A DNA stretch of 60,486 bases from an uncultured Saprospiraceae bacterium (GTDB lineage Bacteria > Bacteroidota > Bacteroidia > Chitinophagales > Saprospiraceae): the NCBI GenBank assembly GCA_938003955.1, contig CALKXE010000067.1:1-60486 (forward strand), read 5' to 3'. The notes under the pieces were generated by a model. That model was not told the DNA's origin, ran no database searches, and was given only the letters and a program-made list of their open reading frames with translations. A program made the translations under genes and the position numbers. Positions 17,697 through 26,173 of the stretch are shown here, in pieces (the first letter of the stretch is position 1; every line of letters begins with the position of its first letter).

Positions 17697-18194
17697 ATGC
17701 ATTTATTGACAATATCAGGATCTTCAAGAGCGGACTCATCGCATTCAAAATTACTTGATCATCTTTATGAATTAGGAACTGATCATACCTTCGAAAGGAC
17801 TGTTTTACATTTTGATCTTCCGATTTTTAGAGCGGAATTAGATTCCAACCCGCTTCCTGAAAATGTAAAAAAGTGGAGAGCAAAATTATCGAAGGCGGAC
17901 GCAATAATAATTTGCATTCCAGAATACATATTCAATATGCCGGCTGTTATAAAGAACGCACTGGAATGGATAGCATCATCCGGAGAGCTGGTCAATAAAT
18001 CAGTAATACCTATTACATTAACTCCGAATGAGCCAAGAGGAGAAAAGGCAATGCAATCATTAGTATGGTCGCTTCAAGCATTGGATGCAAAGGTAGTAGT
18101 GCAATTGCCCTTATATAAATCACAGTTAGACTATTTACCTAAAATCAACGGAGAGGGTACTGAGATGCTTTTGGAAGCAATTAATCTTCTATAA
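17697..18194 (+). CDS. NADPH-dependent FMN reductase-like flavoprotein
   Basis: The 165-residue product has the flavodoxin-like fold of the FMN reductase family (PF03358). The phosphate-binding start is LLTISGSSRADSSHSKLLD, and the flavin loop is CIPEYIFNMPAVIKNALEW. Members reduce FMN, azo compounds, quinones or chromate with NAD(P)H in the cytoplasm; the natural substrate here is unknown. Length is slightly below the usual 170-190, and no domain appears truncated. It follows the small lipoprotein gene by 40 bp. Confidence 0.85.
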   Translation: MHLLTISGSSRADSSHSKLLDHLYELGTDHTFERTVLHFDLPIFRAELDSNPLPENVKKWRAKLSKADAIIICIPEYIFNMPAVIKNALEWIASSGELVNKSVIPITLTPNEPRGEKAMQSLVWSLQALDAKVVVQLPLYKSQLDYLPKINGEGTEMLLEAINLL

Positions 18195-18412
18195 GTATTA
18201 TAAGTTTATCAATTACAGACCTTATCTCATATTTACTTTCGCCTTCATCTAGTATTATCACTCCTTCATCGAACAGCTGATACTTTAGTACAGTTCATAC
18301 CCTTATATTGAATAATGTGAACAAAGAAGACTCAGTTCTGATTCTTGTTTGTTCGGTATTATTATTTAACCGAGAGGACTATTTTCTCAATAAAACAAAA
18401 CGAACTATACAC

Positions 18413-19225
18413 ATGAATACACACGAAATTGACTATCAGATATTTGGAGAAGAAATGCAATTTGTAGAGATAGAACTAGATCCAAAGGAAACAGTTATCG
18501 CTGAACCAGGAAGTATGCTTATGATGGATGAAGACATAGAAATGGCAACCATATTTGGCGATGGATCCAAGAATGAGGATACTTCATTTATGGGTAAAGT
18601 CTTTTCTGCAGGAAAAAGGATGATCTCGGGGGAAAAATTATTCATGACAGCATTTACGCATGAAGGCACAGGAAAGAAGACTGTTTCTTTTGCTTCTCCT
18701 TATCCTGGTAAGATTATTCCATTAGACTTGTCACGTTTGGAAGGTAAGGTGATATGTCAGAAGGATGCATTTTTATGTGCCGCAAAAGGGGCGAAAGTAG
18801 GAATAGAATTCAGTCGAAAGTTAGGTAGAGGTTTTTTTGGTGGAGAAGGATTTATCATGCAAAAGATTGAAGGAGATGGTATGGCTTTTCTTCATGCTGG
18901 TGGATATATTATAGAAAAAAAACTAGCGCCAGGAGAACACCTTAGAGTCGATACAGGATGTCTAGTAGGATTTACCAGGGATGTAGATTACGATATACAA
19001 ATGGTCAAAGGCGTAAAGAATATGATGTTTGGTGGAGAAGGTATGTTCTTCGCAAGTCTTATGGGGCCTGGGACAGTCTGGATTCAAACCTTACCGATAA
19101 GTCGATTAGCGGATCGTATTATGTCTTCTGCCAAAGGATATGGAGGTAAGAGAGGTGAAGGGAGTGTTCTTGGTGGTCTCGGCGACTTGTTAGACGGAGA
19201 TGGAATAGGAGGGATGTTTGATTAA
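18413..19225 (+). CDS. AIM24 / TIGR00266-family protein
   Basis: The 270-residue product matches the bacterial AIM24 / TIGR00266 family: MQFVEIELDPKETVIAEPGS, MMDEDIEMAT, then the glycine-rich GRGFFGGEGFIMQKIEG and a late GEGMFFASLMGPGTVWIQ. The fold is a triple-stranded beta helix; the molecular role in bacteria is not established. The open frame reaches back to 18308, but the family begins near MNTHEIDYQIF, so the ATG at 18413 is used. The C-terminus is glycine-rich. It is a single gene 218 bp after the FMN reductase gene. Confidence 0.85.
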   Translation: MNTHEIDYQIFGEEMQFVEIELDPKETVIAEPGSMLMMDEDIEMATIFGDGSKNEDTSFMGKVFSAGKRMISGEKLFMTAFTHEGTGKKTVSFASPYPGKIIPLDLSRLEGKVICQKDAFLCAAKGAKVGIEFSRKLGRGFFGGEGFIMQKIEGDGMAFLHAGGYIIEKKLAPGEHLRVDTGCLVGFTRDVDYDIQMVKGVKNMMFGGEGMFFASLMGPGTVWIQTLPISRLADRIMSSAKGYGGKRGEGSVLGGLGDLLDGDGIGGMFD

Positions 19226-19397
19226 CTAAAATCTCAATACAGCTGGATTGCAAATTGCAGTAGAGTTGAAAATATATACAATTTTATGTTTCATTAATTC
19301 TTGGATGCTGGGCCTAGTAGTTGGGGTTCAGTATCATTTTTTCTGAATGATTTAATAACTAGATAACTCAATAATTTAATTCTTATTTACACAAAGA

Positions 19398-19424
19398 TGT
19401 AACCTTTTAATTCTCACTCTGTAC
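19398..19424 (+). promoter_or_regulatory. Candidate ECF-type promoter before the sigma factor gene
   Basis: TGTAACC at 19398-19404, followed about 16 bp later by GTAC, resembles the TGTAAC-type -35 boxes often seen before ECF sigma genes of this phylum. If real, it would mean autoregulation. The match is short and the -10 part is unconvincing. Confidence 0.25.
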
Positions 19425-19449
19425 TTACTGTAGAAACTTTGAAAAACGC

Positions 19450-19998
19450 TTGACTCAAACTGACGAACATATAATGAAGGCTGTTGCTGGAGGAGATATC
19501 CGAAAGGCTTCTATCCTGTTTGATAGATATCATGTGAATGTGTATAATTATCTCATGAAAGTCAATCAAAACAAGATGTTAGCTGAAGATTTGACTCAGA
19601 ATGTATTTGAAAAGGTGATAAAGTATAAGTCTTCTTTTCAAGGGCAAAATAGCTTTAAAGGATGGTTGTTTACCATTGTAAGAAATGCAAACATTGACCA
19701 TCATCGAAAACGGAAATATCAATCTATAGACGATAGTTATATTGAAGTGGCGACTTGTGACAGCAATGCCCATAAAAGCATGGAAGTAGCGGAACAAAAT
19801 AAATATCTCATGGAAGCGATTAATAGATTGCCGATAGCAGAAAAAGAAATTTTGATCCTTACTAAGTTTGAAAAACTAAAATATTCTGAAGTATCTAAAA
19901 TTACTGGATTGTCAGAATCGGCATTGAAAGTGAAGGCGCACAGAAGTATTAAAAAACTGAGATCTATTCTCATAAATGATATCAAATATGAATATTAG
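19450..19998 (+). CDS. ECF-family RNA polymerase sigma factor
   Basis: The 182-residue product has sigma region 2 (LFDRYHVNVYNYLMKVN, then AEDLTQNVFEKVIKYKSSF and FKGWLFTIVRNANIDHHRK) and region 4 (LPIAEKEILILTKFEKLKYS with a helix-turn-helix in VSKITGLSESALKVKAHRS). It would direct RNA polymerase to envelope-stress-type promoters. The TTG start at 19450 gives the normal ECF N-terminus (MTQTDEHIMKAVAGGDI); the first ATG at 19474 would cut it by eight residues. The next gene overlaps its end by 11 nt, so the two are translationally coupled. That gene has the layout of an anti-sigma factor. Confidence 0.92.
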   Translation: MTQTDEHIMKAVAGGDIRKASILFDRYHVNVYNYLMKVNQNKMLAEDLTQNVFEKVIKYKSSFQGQNSFKGWLFTIVRNANIDHHRKRKYQSIDDSYIEVATCDSNAHKSMEVAEQNKYLMEAINRLPIAEKEILILTKFEKLKYSEVSKITGLSESALKVKAHRSIKKLRSILINDIKYEY

Positions 19999-20752
19999 TC
20001 ATTGGGAAGATAAGATCATAGCAGCGATGGAGGGAGACTTAATTCAGTCTGAGAAGGATGAACTTATGCTCCAGATAAGCAGGGATAAAGATCTTACTGA
20101 TATGTGGGAGAATTATCAACAATTATATTCAGATATTGATTTGGTCCCAATAGATAAGCCAAATCTAGCGGTTAAACATAATTTCATTAAATGGTTAAAT
20201 GCAGAGGCGGAAGGACTAAAGAACCAGACAGGTGAAGGGAAAGTTGTTAGATTATTTCCGTGGGGGAAGTGGGCATCAGTAGCGGCTATTTTTGTTTGTG
20301 TACTTGGTTTTTGGCAAATGTATAATCAGAATCAGCAATTAGGGAGTTCATTGGCTAATCTAGAATCTTTGATGCAAGTTCAATCCCCAACCGAAAGAAT
20401 CAAGGCTATACGTGTCAATTATAATCAAGATCAAGGTGATATAGATAGTGAAATGATAGACGTCTTAGTCAATGTACTATTCACAGATCAAAGTAGTAAC
20501 GTGAGACTAGCCGCAGTAGAAACATTATCCAATTATATGGATAGGTCTGAGGTGAGAATGGCACTTATCAAATCAATCGCTACAGAGAAAGATGGGGGAG
20601 TGAAGCTTGCGATCATTGACAGCCTTGGGAAAAATCAGAATGATGAAATAAAAAATACGCTTGAGAATATAGTGAATGACGATTCACATGAAAAGTATGT
20701 AATCGACGGAGCACATATGCAACTTATCAGACTTGACAATGTAGATATGTAA
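19988..20752 (+). CDS. Membrane anti-sigma factor candidate with HEAT-like repeats
   Basis: The 254-residue product has three parts. Residues 1-85 are cytoplasmic and helical (MNISHWEDKIIAAMEGDL), like the zinc-free anti-sigma domains that pair with ECF factors. One transmembrane helix follows (WASVAAIFVCVLGFWQMY). The periplasmic part has a short coiled segment and then HEAT-like repeats (SSNVRLAAVETLSNYMD, DGGVKLAIIDSLGKN and one more). Start codons at 19976 and 19988 are possible; the latter overlaps the sigma gene by 11 nt. Position and layout make it the likely inhibitor of the sigma factor. Repeats on the outer side would be a protein-binding sensor (inference). Confidence 0.75.
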   Translation: MNISHWEDKIIAAMEGDLIQSEKDELMLQISRDKDLTDMWENYQQLYSDIDLVPIDKPNLAVKHNFIKWLNAEAEGLKNQTGEGKVVRLFPWGKWASVAAIFVCVLGFWQMYNQNQQLGSSLANLESLMQVQSPTERIKAIRVNYNQDQGDIDSEMIDVLVNVLFTDQSSNVRLAAVETLSNYMDRSEVRMALIKSIATEKDGGVKLAIIDSLGKNQNDEIKNTLENIVNDDSHEKYVIDGAHMQLIRLDNVDM

Positions 20753-20787
20753 GTATTTAGATCAATCTGGAATCTATAAAAAAAAAC

Positions 20788-21645
20788 ATGAAAACAACTA
20801 TTATGAAATATTTAATCAAACTTTCCTTATTCGTGCTTGTATTTGGAATTACAAGCCAAATGAACGGACAAAATATAAACAGAACAGTAAGCAAAGTAAC
20901 TAGTGCAAAAGGTAGCCTCAAAGAATATAAAATACCGATGACGACAGGTACACTTAATATTGTAGATGTAAATGAAGTTAGAGTTGAAGGTTATTCGGGG
21001 ACTGAAGTAGTTTTCTCGACTATGGTAGAGAACAGTGAGAGAAACGAAAGAGCCGCTGGATTGAAACTTGTAAATTCATTAGGTTTAGAGGATAATACAG
21101 GATTTGGTATTTCAGTTTCGAAAGAAGGAAATACGGCTACTGCACGTCAATTGTCCGATAATTGCTCTTGTAATGAGATTACAATCAAAGTTCCAAAAGG
21201 CGTAAATATTTCTATTACGCATAGAACACATGATGCAGAGGGTATCTTAATTCAAAACGTAAGTAGTGAGGTCGAAATTTCTACAACTTATCATAATGTA
21301 AAACTGGAAAATGTAACTGGACCTATGGCCATCAAAACAGTACACGGTAGTATTGATGCAAAATTTAGTTCGTTGAGTCAGAATGGATCTGTTTCATTAT
21401 ACTCTGCACATGATTTTGTTGATGTGACTATTCCAACGAATGCAAAAATGAATGTTAGTATTGAAGCGCCATACGGAGATGTATACTCTAACGCTGAGAT
21501 TAATATTACAAAGAAATCAACAGCAAAAAACACGAATTCTTGTTATAGCGGAAGCAGTATCGATGGTACATTGAATGGAGGTGGAGTAGAGTTTTCAATC
21601 AAATCTGCACATGATGATGTATATCTAAGACAAGGAGGAGAATAG
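20788..21645 (+). CDS. Exported DUF4097-like beta-helix protein, first of a tandem pair
   Basis: The 285-residue product has a signal peptide (from MKYLIKLSLFVLVFGITSQ; a second start at 20803 is possible). The mature part is a run of short parallel strands typical of DUF4097-type putative adhesins: VPKGVNISITHRTHDAEG, VSSEVEISTTYHNVKLENV, GPMAIKTVHGSIDAKFSSL and APYGDVYSNAEI. Two cysteines at NCSC and one in NSCYSG could form a disulphide. It lies 35 bp after the anti-sigma gene and is probably in its operon. It has a diverged tandem paralogue at 21763. Function is unknown. Confidence 0.7.
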   Translation: MKTTIMKYLIKLSLFVLVFGITSQMNGQNINRTVSKVTSAKGSLKEYKIPMTTGTLNIVDVNEVRVEGYSGTEVVFSTMVENSERNERAAGLKLVNSLGLEDNTGFGISVSKEGNTATARQLSDNCSCNEITIKVPKGVNISITHRTHDAEGILIQNVSSEVEISTTYHNVKLENVTGPMAIKTVHGSIDAKFSSLSQNGSVSLYSAHDFVDVTIPTNAKMNVSIEAPYGDVYSNAEINITKKSTAKNTNSCYSGSSIDGTLNGGGVEFSIKSAHDDVYLRQGGE

Positions 21646-21762
21646 GTGCAGCTGTATTAAAATAGCCAATTGTGTTTTTAATTCAACGTAAGTAATAGAT
21701 CAATTACATCTGGTTTTCAAAAACCACTAGCCAACTATTATAACTAACTAAACTCACTAATT

Positions 21763-22569
21763 ATGAATATTGCAAAGTCAATATTAGCCATTTCTATGTC
21801 CTTTTTTTACATAGTTGTCATTGGTCAATCTTCCGATAATATATCGATTGTCAATCTAAAGAGCGAATCTGTAATCATAGAATCTAACTATCCTGATGTA
21901 GAGTTGAAATCCTGGGATAGGAATGAAATAAAAATTGAATCTGCAGTGACCATAAATGGAGAAGACCACAATGGAGCATATATTCTTGAGACAAAAAACA
22001 CTTCAACTGGAGTTTATGTCGATGTTAAGGTAGATACGAAATCATTAAACAAAAAAGTGGTTGTAAATAACGAAGATGGATCCAAGTCATATTTTGATTT
22101 TAAAGGATTTGATAATTTGAATTTTGGAGAAAATGATAATGTATCCATGAATATTGGCTACAATATTGAAGCAAAAGTTGTCATTTGGTTACCTGAGAGA
22201 ATGAAGGTGAAAGTAGCTACTGTTTATGGTGATATACAGACGACAGGCTCATTCGCTCATCTAGTAATCAATTCGATTTATGGTATGATTGAAGCGGAAC
22301 TCATGGCGGTGAATAAAATGAATAAATTAGAACTGAAGTCTACTTATGATATTATAGATCTCACTATAAATCCCAAAATAGAAGCAGATCTAAAAATGAG
22401 TTCATCATATGGTGAGATGTATTCGGATCTTAAACTGTCGTCAAAAAGCGAAACTTCAAATAATCAATGTGGGAGCACTCAGAACTTTGTGATGAATGGG
22501 GGAGGTATGGAAATCAATCTAATGTCTACCTATGATAATATTTATGTAAGATCTAGGAAATCATTGTGA
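21763..22569 (+). CDS. Exported DUF4097-like beta-helix protein, second of the pair
   Basis: The 268-residue product has a signal peptide (MNIAKSILAISMSFFYIVVIG) and the same repeating strand pattern as its neighbour: VIWLPERMKVKVATVYGDIQ, LVINSIYGMIEAELMAV, KLELKSTYDIIDLTINP and MSSSYGEMYSDLKL. Both end with a GGGxEFxI or GGGMEINL motif followed by a D-x-IYVR or D-D-VYLR strand. This shared ending shows that the two arose by duplication. The 117-bp gap may hold a second promoter. A terminator-like hairpin at 22664 closes the unit. Confidence 0.7.
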   Translation: MNIAKSILAISMSFFYIVVIGQSSDNISIVNLKSESVIIESNYPDVELKSWDRNEIKIESAVTINGEDHNGAYILETKNTSTGVYVDVKVDTKSLNKKVVVNNEDGSKSYFDFKGFDNLNFGENDNVSMNIGYNIEAKVVIWLPERMKVKVATVYGDIQTTGSFAHLVINSIYGMIEAELMAVNKMNKLELKSTYDIIDLTINPKIEADLKMSSSYGEMYSDLKLSSKSETSNNQCGSTQNFVMNGGGMEINLMSTYDNIYVRSRKSL

Positions 22570-22663
22570 TTTATCGATTTTAAAAGTTGCAAATGTTCAC
22601 ATGTTTTAGGGTGATCAGATCACTATTAATGCAGTATTTCATAAGGGAATAAAAATCAGTTTG

Positions 22664-22708
22664 AACTAATTAATTAGTAGATCAACTAATTAATTAGTTT
22701 TTATTTTC
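22664..22708 (+). terminator. Duplicated palindrome acting as terminator after the DUF4097 pair
   Basis: AACTAATTAATTAG occurs at 22664 and again at 22684. Each copy is self-complementary, and the two also pair with each other around a short loop. The second copy is followed by TTTTTATTTT. Confidence 0.6.
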
Positions 22709-22817
22709 CCAAATATGCAACTCTTTAAAAATCGACTCGTCCTTCTATCATAATTAATAGAATCAGCGCATAGCATATTCTCTGATTTCGCTTGCTAACT
22801 ATACATATTGAAACACT

Positions 22818-25238
22818 ATGAGACTCACTAGCATAACCCTAGTATTTGTATTTATTTCCTCCTTCATTTTTGCTCAAAAAAACATCTCAGCACTTCGAAT
22901 AGAAGACAATATTAAGCTGGACGGAAAACTGGATGAAGCTATTTGGCAAAATGCTGAAGTAGCGACAGGCTTTTTAACTTTCAATCCCAAGTTTGGAGAT
23001 GCGCCCACCAGTCCAACGCAGGTAAGAATGCTTTACGATGATAAAGCCGTTTATGTTGGAGCATTTATGAAAATTAATAGTAGAGATGATATACAAGCTG
23101 AAATAACGGTGAGAGATGATATCGGAAATACTGATTGGTTTGGATTGGTACTTGATACATATGGAAACGGTACAGAAGGGTCGGAATTCATTGTAGCTGT
23201 CACAGGTGTGCAGTTCGACGCGAAGGTAACAACCCAGAATGAAGACGAAAACTGGAATGAAGTATGGTTCAGTGAAGTAAGCATCACAGATGACGGGTGG
23301 TATGCCGAAATGAAAATACCTTATTCTGCAATTAGATTTCCAAAAAAAGATGTTCAGAAATGGAGAATTAACTATATGAGAAGGTTAGCGGGTACTGGCG
23401 AGAAATGTTCTTTTCAACCACTAGATCCTCAGGTAGCTGGGTTTATCAATCAGACTGCGCATGTCACAGGTGTTTCCAATATAAAATCTCCTATTCGTCT
23501 ATCTCTATCCCCGTACTTGACAGGATATATGCAGACCAATAGTTCTGGAGGAGATAATCCACAAAGAAGTACAGGCTATAGTTACAATGGAGGCCTTGAC
23601 CTAAAGTATGGGATCAATGAGGCATTTACGTTAGATATGACTCTGATTCCTGATTTTGGCCAGGTACAGTCAGATGATCAAGTATTAAATCTGTCTCCAT
23701 TTGAAGTGAGGTTTGATGAGAATAGAGCATTTTTTACAGAAGGCCTTGATCTTTTTGAGAAAGGAGGTTTGTTCTACACACGTCGAGTAGGCGGGACACC
23801 TATGGGCTATTGGTCGGCACCGTATAATAAAGGCGACAATGAAGAAGTCATAGAAAATCCATCGGTTACTCAGTTGTATAATGCTTCTAAGTTGTCTGGA
23901 CGAACAAGCAGTGGGCTTGGTGTGGGAGTATTTAATGCCGTAGCGGGGTCTACAACAGCCAGGTATCAGGATATGGATACTGATGAGATTAGAGAAGAGA
24001 TAACATCTCCATTGACGAATTATAATGTTATTGTCCTAGATCAGAACCTAAGGAATAACTCTTCTGTAAGTTTGATAAATACCAATGTATCGAGAAAGGG
24101 AGATCAATTTCATAGTGCCAATGTAACAGGAGTCGAATTCGATCTAAGGAATAATACGCAAAGTTACGGCTTGTCGGGTGGTATGAATGTGTCTCAACTC
24201 TTGTTTGAAAATCAAGATAATATAAATGGACTGAGCTATGAATTGGAGTTTAGTAAGTTGTCAGGGAATTTCAGATGGGACTTCGAAACGGAAGGCATAA
24301 GTCAAAACTACAACAATAATGACCTTGGCTTTCTGCAAGAAACCAACGTTAGAGAGCATTCATTTGGATCTTACTACTCATTCAACGAAGGGTGGAAGTC
24401 ATTTGATAGAGGTAATATTTGGTTTAATTCTAATCTTACTACTACGTACGACAAGAACCAATTTTCTAGTCTTCATTTTAATGGAGGTTTCTGGGCACAG
24501 ACTAAGAGTCAATGGCAACTGAATATGTGGACTAATTTTAGGCCAGATTCTAAGGATTTCTTCGAACCTAGAGTACAGGGAAGACACTTGAATAGACCAG
24601 GAATGTATAATATGGGTTGGTACATAGGAACAGATAACAGAAAAAAGCTAAAATTCAACTTCAGTGTTTTTGGTCTTAAGAGGTTTGAAGCGGATGCATA
24701 TTATACTGAATTTTCAATTGGTCCTAGATATAGATTCAGTGATAAGTTTACTGTTTTTCTTGATTTTGCACCTTCATTAAGTGCGAGGTCTAGAGGGTTT
24801 GCAACTTTTGATGGAGTAGAACCAATTTTAGGTTATCGAGATCAATCTACAGTCAATAGTTTAGTAGGCGTGAATTACACCTTCAATTCTAAGATGGCAC
24901 TTAATCTGAGAGCAAGACATTACTGGAGTAAGGTAGAATACCAAAGTTTTCATGCGTTGAGCGAAGAAGGTGATTTCATAGAAACTACTTATACAGGAGA
25001 GCATGATATTATATTCAATATCTTTAATCTGGACATGAATTATACATGGAGGTTTGCACCAGGAAGTGATTTGATTTTCAATTGGAAGTCAAACATATTT
25101 AGAAATGACCACAGCAACGATGCTGAGATGATAAATACCAACTACCTAAATGGGGTGAGTGATTTGTCAAATCTTCCATCTGTAAATAGTGTATCGCTTA
25201 GGTTAGTTTATTTTTTGAATGCTGCGAATTACTTATAG
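22818..25238 (+). CDS. DUF5916 protein: CBM9-like head and outer-membrane barrel-like tail
   Basis: The 806-residue product has a signal peptide (MRLTSITLVFVFISSFIFAQ). Residues of about 25-215 form a CBM9-like domain (NIKLDGKLDEAIWQNAEV, DDKAVYVGAFMKI, EIPYSAIRF-like MKIPYSAIRFPKKD). The rest matches DUF5916, with the hallmark PDFGQVQSDDQVLNLSPFEV and then RFDENRAFFTEGLDLF. It ends in many alternating aromatic strands, as in an outer-membrane barrel. DUF5916 proteins are widespread in Bacteroidota, with no settled function; binding of a glycan or peptide at the surface is suspected. It has its own terminator at 25251. Confidence 0.85.
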   Translation: MRLTSITLVFVFISSFIFAQKNISALRIEDNIKLDGKLDEAIWQNAEVATGFLTFNPKFGDAPTSPTQVRMLYDDKAVYVGAFMKINSRDDIQAEITVRDDIGNTDWFGLVLDTYGNGTEGSEFIVAVTGVQFDAKVTTQNEDENWNEVWFSEVSITDDGWYAEMKIPYSAIRFPKKDVQKWRINYMRRLAGTGEKCSFQPLDPQVAGFINQTAHVTGVSNIKSPIRLSLSPYLTGYMQTNSSGGDNPQRSTGYSYNGGLDLKYGINEAFTLDMTLIPDFGQVQSDDQVLNLSPFEVRFDENRAFFTEGLDLFEKGGLFYTRRVGGTPMGYWSAPYNKGDNEEVIENPSVTQLYNASKLSGRTSSGLGVGVFNAVAGSTTARYQDMDTDEIREEITSPLTNYNVIVLDQNLRNNSSVSLINTNVSRKGDQFHSANVTGVEFDLRNNTQSYGLSGGMNVSQLLFENQDNINGLSYELEFSKLSGNFRWDFETEGISQNYNNNDLGFLQETNVREHSFGSYYSFNEGWKSFDRGNIWFNSNLTTTYDKNQFSSLHFNGGFWAQTKSQWQLNMWTNFRPDSKDFFEPRVQGRHLNRPGMYNMGWYIGTDNRKKLKFNFSVFGLKRFEADAYYTEFSIGPRYRFSDKFTVFLDFAPSLSARSRGFATFDGVEPILGYRDQSTVNSLVGVNYTFNSKMALNLRARHYWSKVEYQSFHALSEEGDFIETTYTGEHDIIFNIFNLDMNYTWRFAPGSDLIFNWKSNIFRNDHSNDAEMINTNYLNGVSDLSNLPSVNSVSLRLVYFLNAANYL

Positions 25239-25250
25239 AAATAGAATTAA

Positions 25251-25299
25251 AAAAGGCGCTACAAGTCCGGTTTTCAAAACCAGACATGTAGCGCCTTTT
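25251..25299. terminator. Bidirectional terminator between the DUF5916 gene and tpiA
   Basis: AAAAGGCGCTACA pairs with TGTAGCGCCTTTT, and the interior GTC-GGTTTT/AAAACC-GAC continues the stem. It separates two convergent genes and has A- and T-tracts on both sides. Confidence 0.9.
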
Positions 25300-25317
25300 A
25301 AAATCTAAATTTTTAGT

Positions 25318-26067
25318 TTAAAATGAATCAATAATATCCTTAAACATATCTGCTTTCAAGGATGCACCTCCTACGAGGCCACCATCAACATCTTTTTGTC
25401 CGAAAATCTCTTTAGCATTTGCTGGTTTTACGGATCCTCCATAAAGGATAGACATGTCTTCAGCGGCATCTGACCCATACTTATTAACTAGGATAGACCT
25501 GATGTGTGCATGCATATCTTGTGCTTGCTCAGGACTAGCAGTTTCACCAGTTCCGATCGCCCATATTGGCTCGTACGCTATCACTACATCTTTCAGTTGA
25601 GTTACGTCTAGATGAAATAGTCCTTCTTCTAGTTGCTTGGTTACATAAGCGTTTTGAGTCCCCGCTTTTCTGATTTCTAGAGGCTCTCCACAACAGAATA
25701 TTACAGGCAGTCCATTTGCCAATGAAGCATCAAGTTTCTTAGCCAATAATGCATTGCCTTCATTAAAGTATTCTCTTCTTTCTGAATGACCTAAGATTAC
25801 ATAGTCCACTCCAAGATCAGCCAACATACTTGGAGATGTCTCACCTGTATAAGCTCCACTGTTTTCATAATGGCAATTCTGAGCGGCTACTTTGATGTTA
25901 TCACTTTTCGCAGCTATCAACGATGATAAGTGAATAAATGGAGCACCAATTATTACCGTTACGTCAGAAGGTACGTTGTGTTCTGATAACGATTTGTATA
26001 GATCTACGCCTTCGTTTACAGTAGTATTCATTTTCCAATTTCCTGCAGCTATGTTTTTACGAGCCAT
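25318..26067 (-). CDS. tpiA: Triosephosphate isomerase
   Basis: The 249-residue cytoplasmic enzyme interconverts dihydroxyacetone phosphate and glyceraldehyde 3-phosphate. Catalytic residues are all present: Lys12 in AGNWKMN, His94 in ILGHSERR and Glu166 in VIAYEPIWAIGTGETASPEQ. The phosphate loops GGSVKPAN and GGLVGGASL are near the C-terminus. Length and start (MARKNIAAGNWKMN) are normal for the family. It lies 106 bp downstream of ftsX on the same strand, and weak promoter-like boxes in that gap suggest its own transcription. Confidence 0.96.
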   Translation of the reverse strand: MARKNIAAGNWKMNTTVNEGVDLYKSLSEHNVPSDVTVIIGAPFIHLSSLIAAKSDNIKVAAQNCHYENSGAYTGETSPSMLADLGVDYVILGHSERREYFNEGNALLAKKLDASLANGLPVIFCCGEPLEIRKAGTQNAYVTKQLEEGLFHLDVTQLKDVVIAYEPIWAIGTGETASPEQAQDMHAHIRSILVNKYGSDAAEDMSILYGGSVKPANAKEIFGQKDVDGGLVGGASLKADMFKDIIDSF

Positions 26068-26173
26068 TATTGTTTATTTTTATTGTGTTGTAATTCTTGT
26101 GATGCAAGTATCGGGAGAATCGATTAGGAATACAAATGTTTATTGTATAATATACACTAAGTATACATTTAAT

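Noticed and set aside
18308-18412. Upstream in-frame extension of the AIM24-type gene
   Set aside because: The 35 residues do not resemble the family's N-terminus, and the ATG at 18413 gives the expected start.
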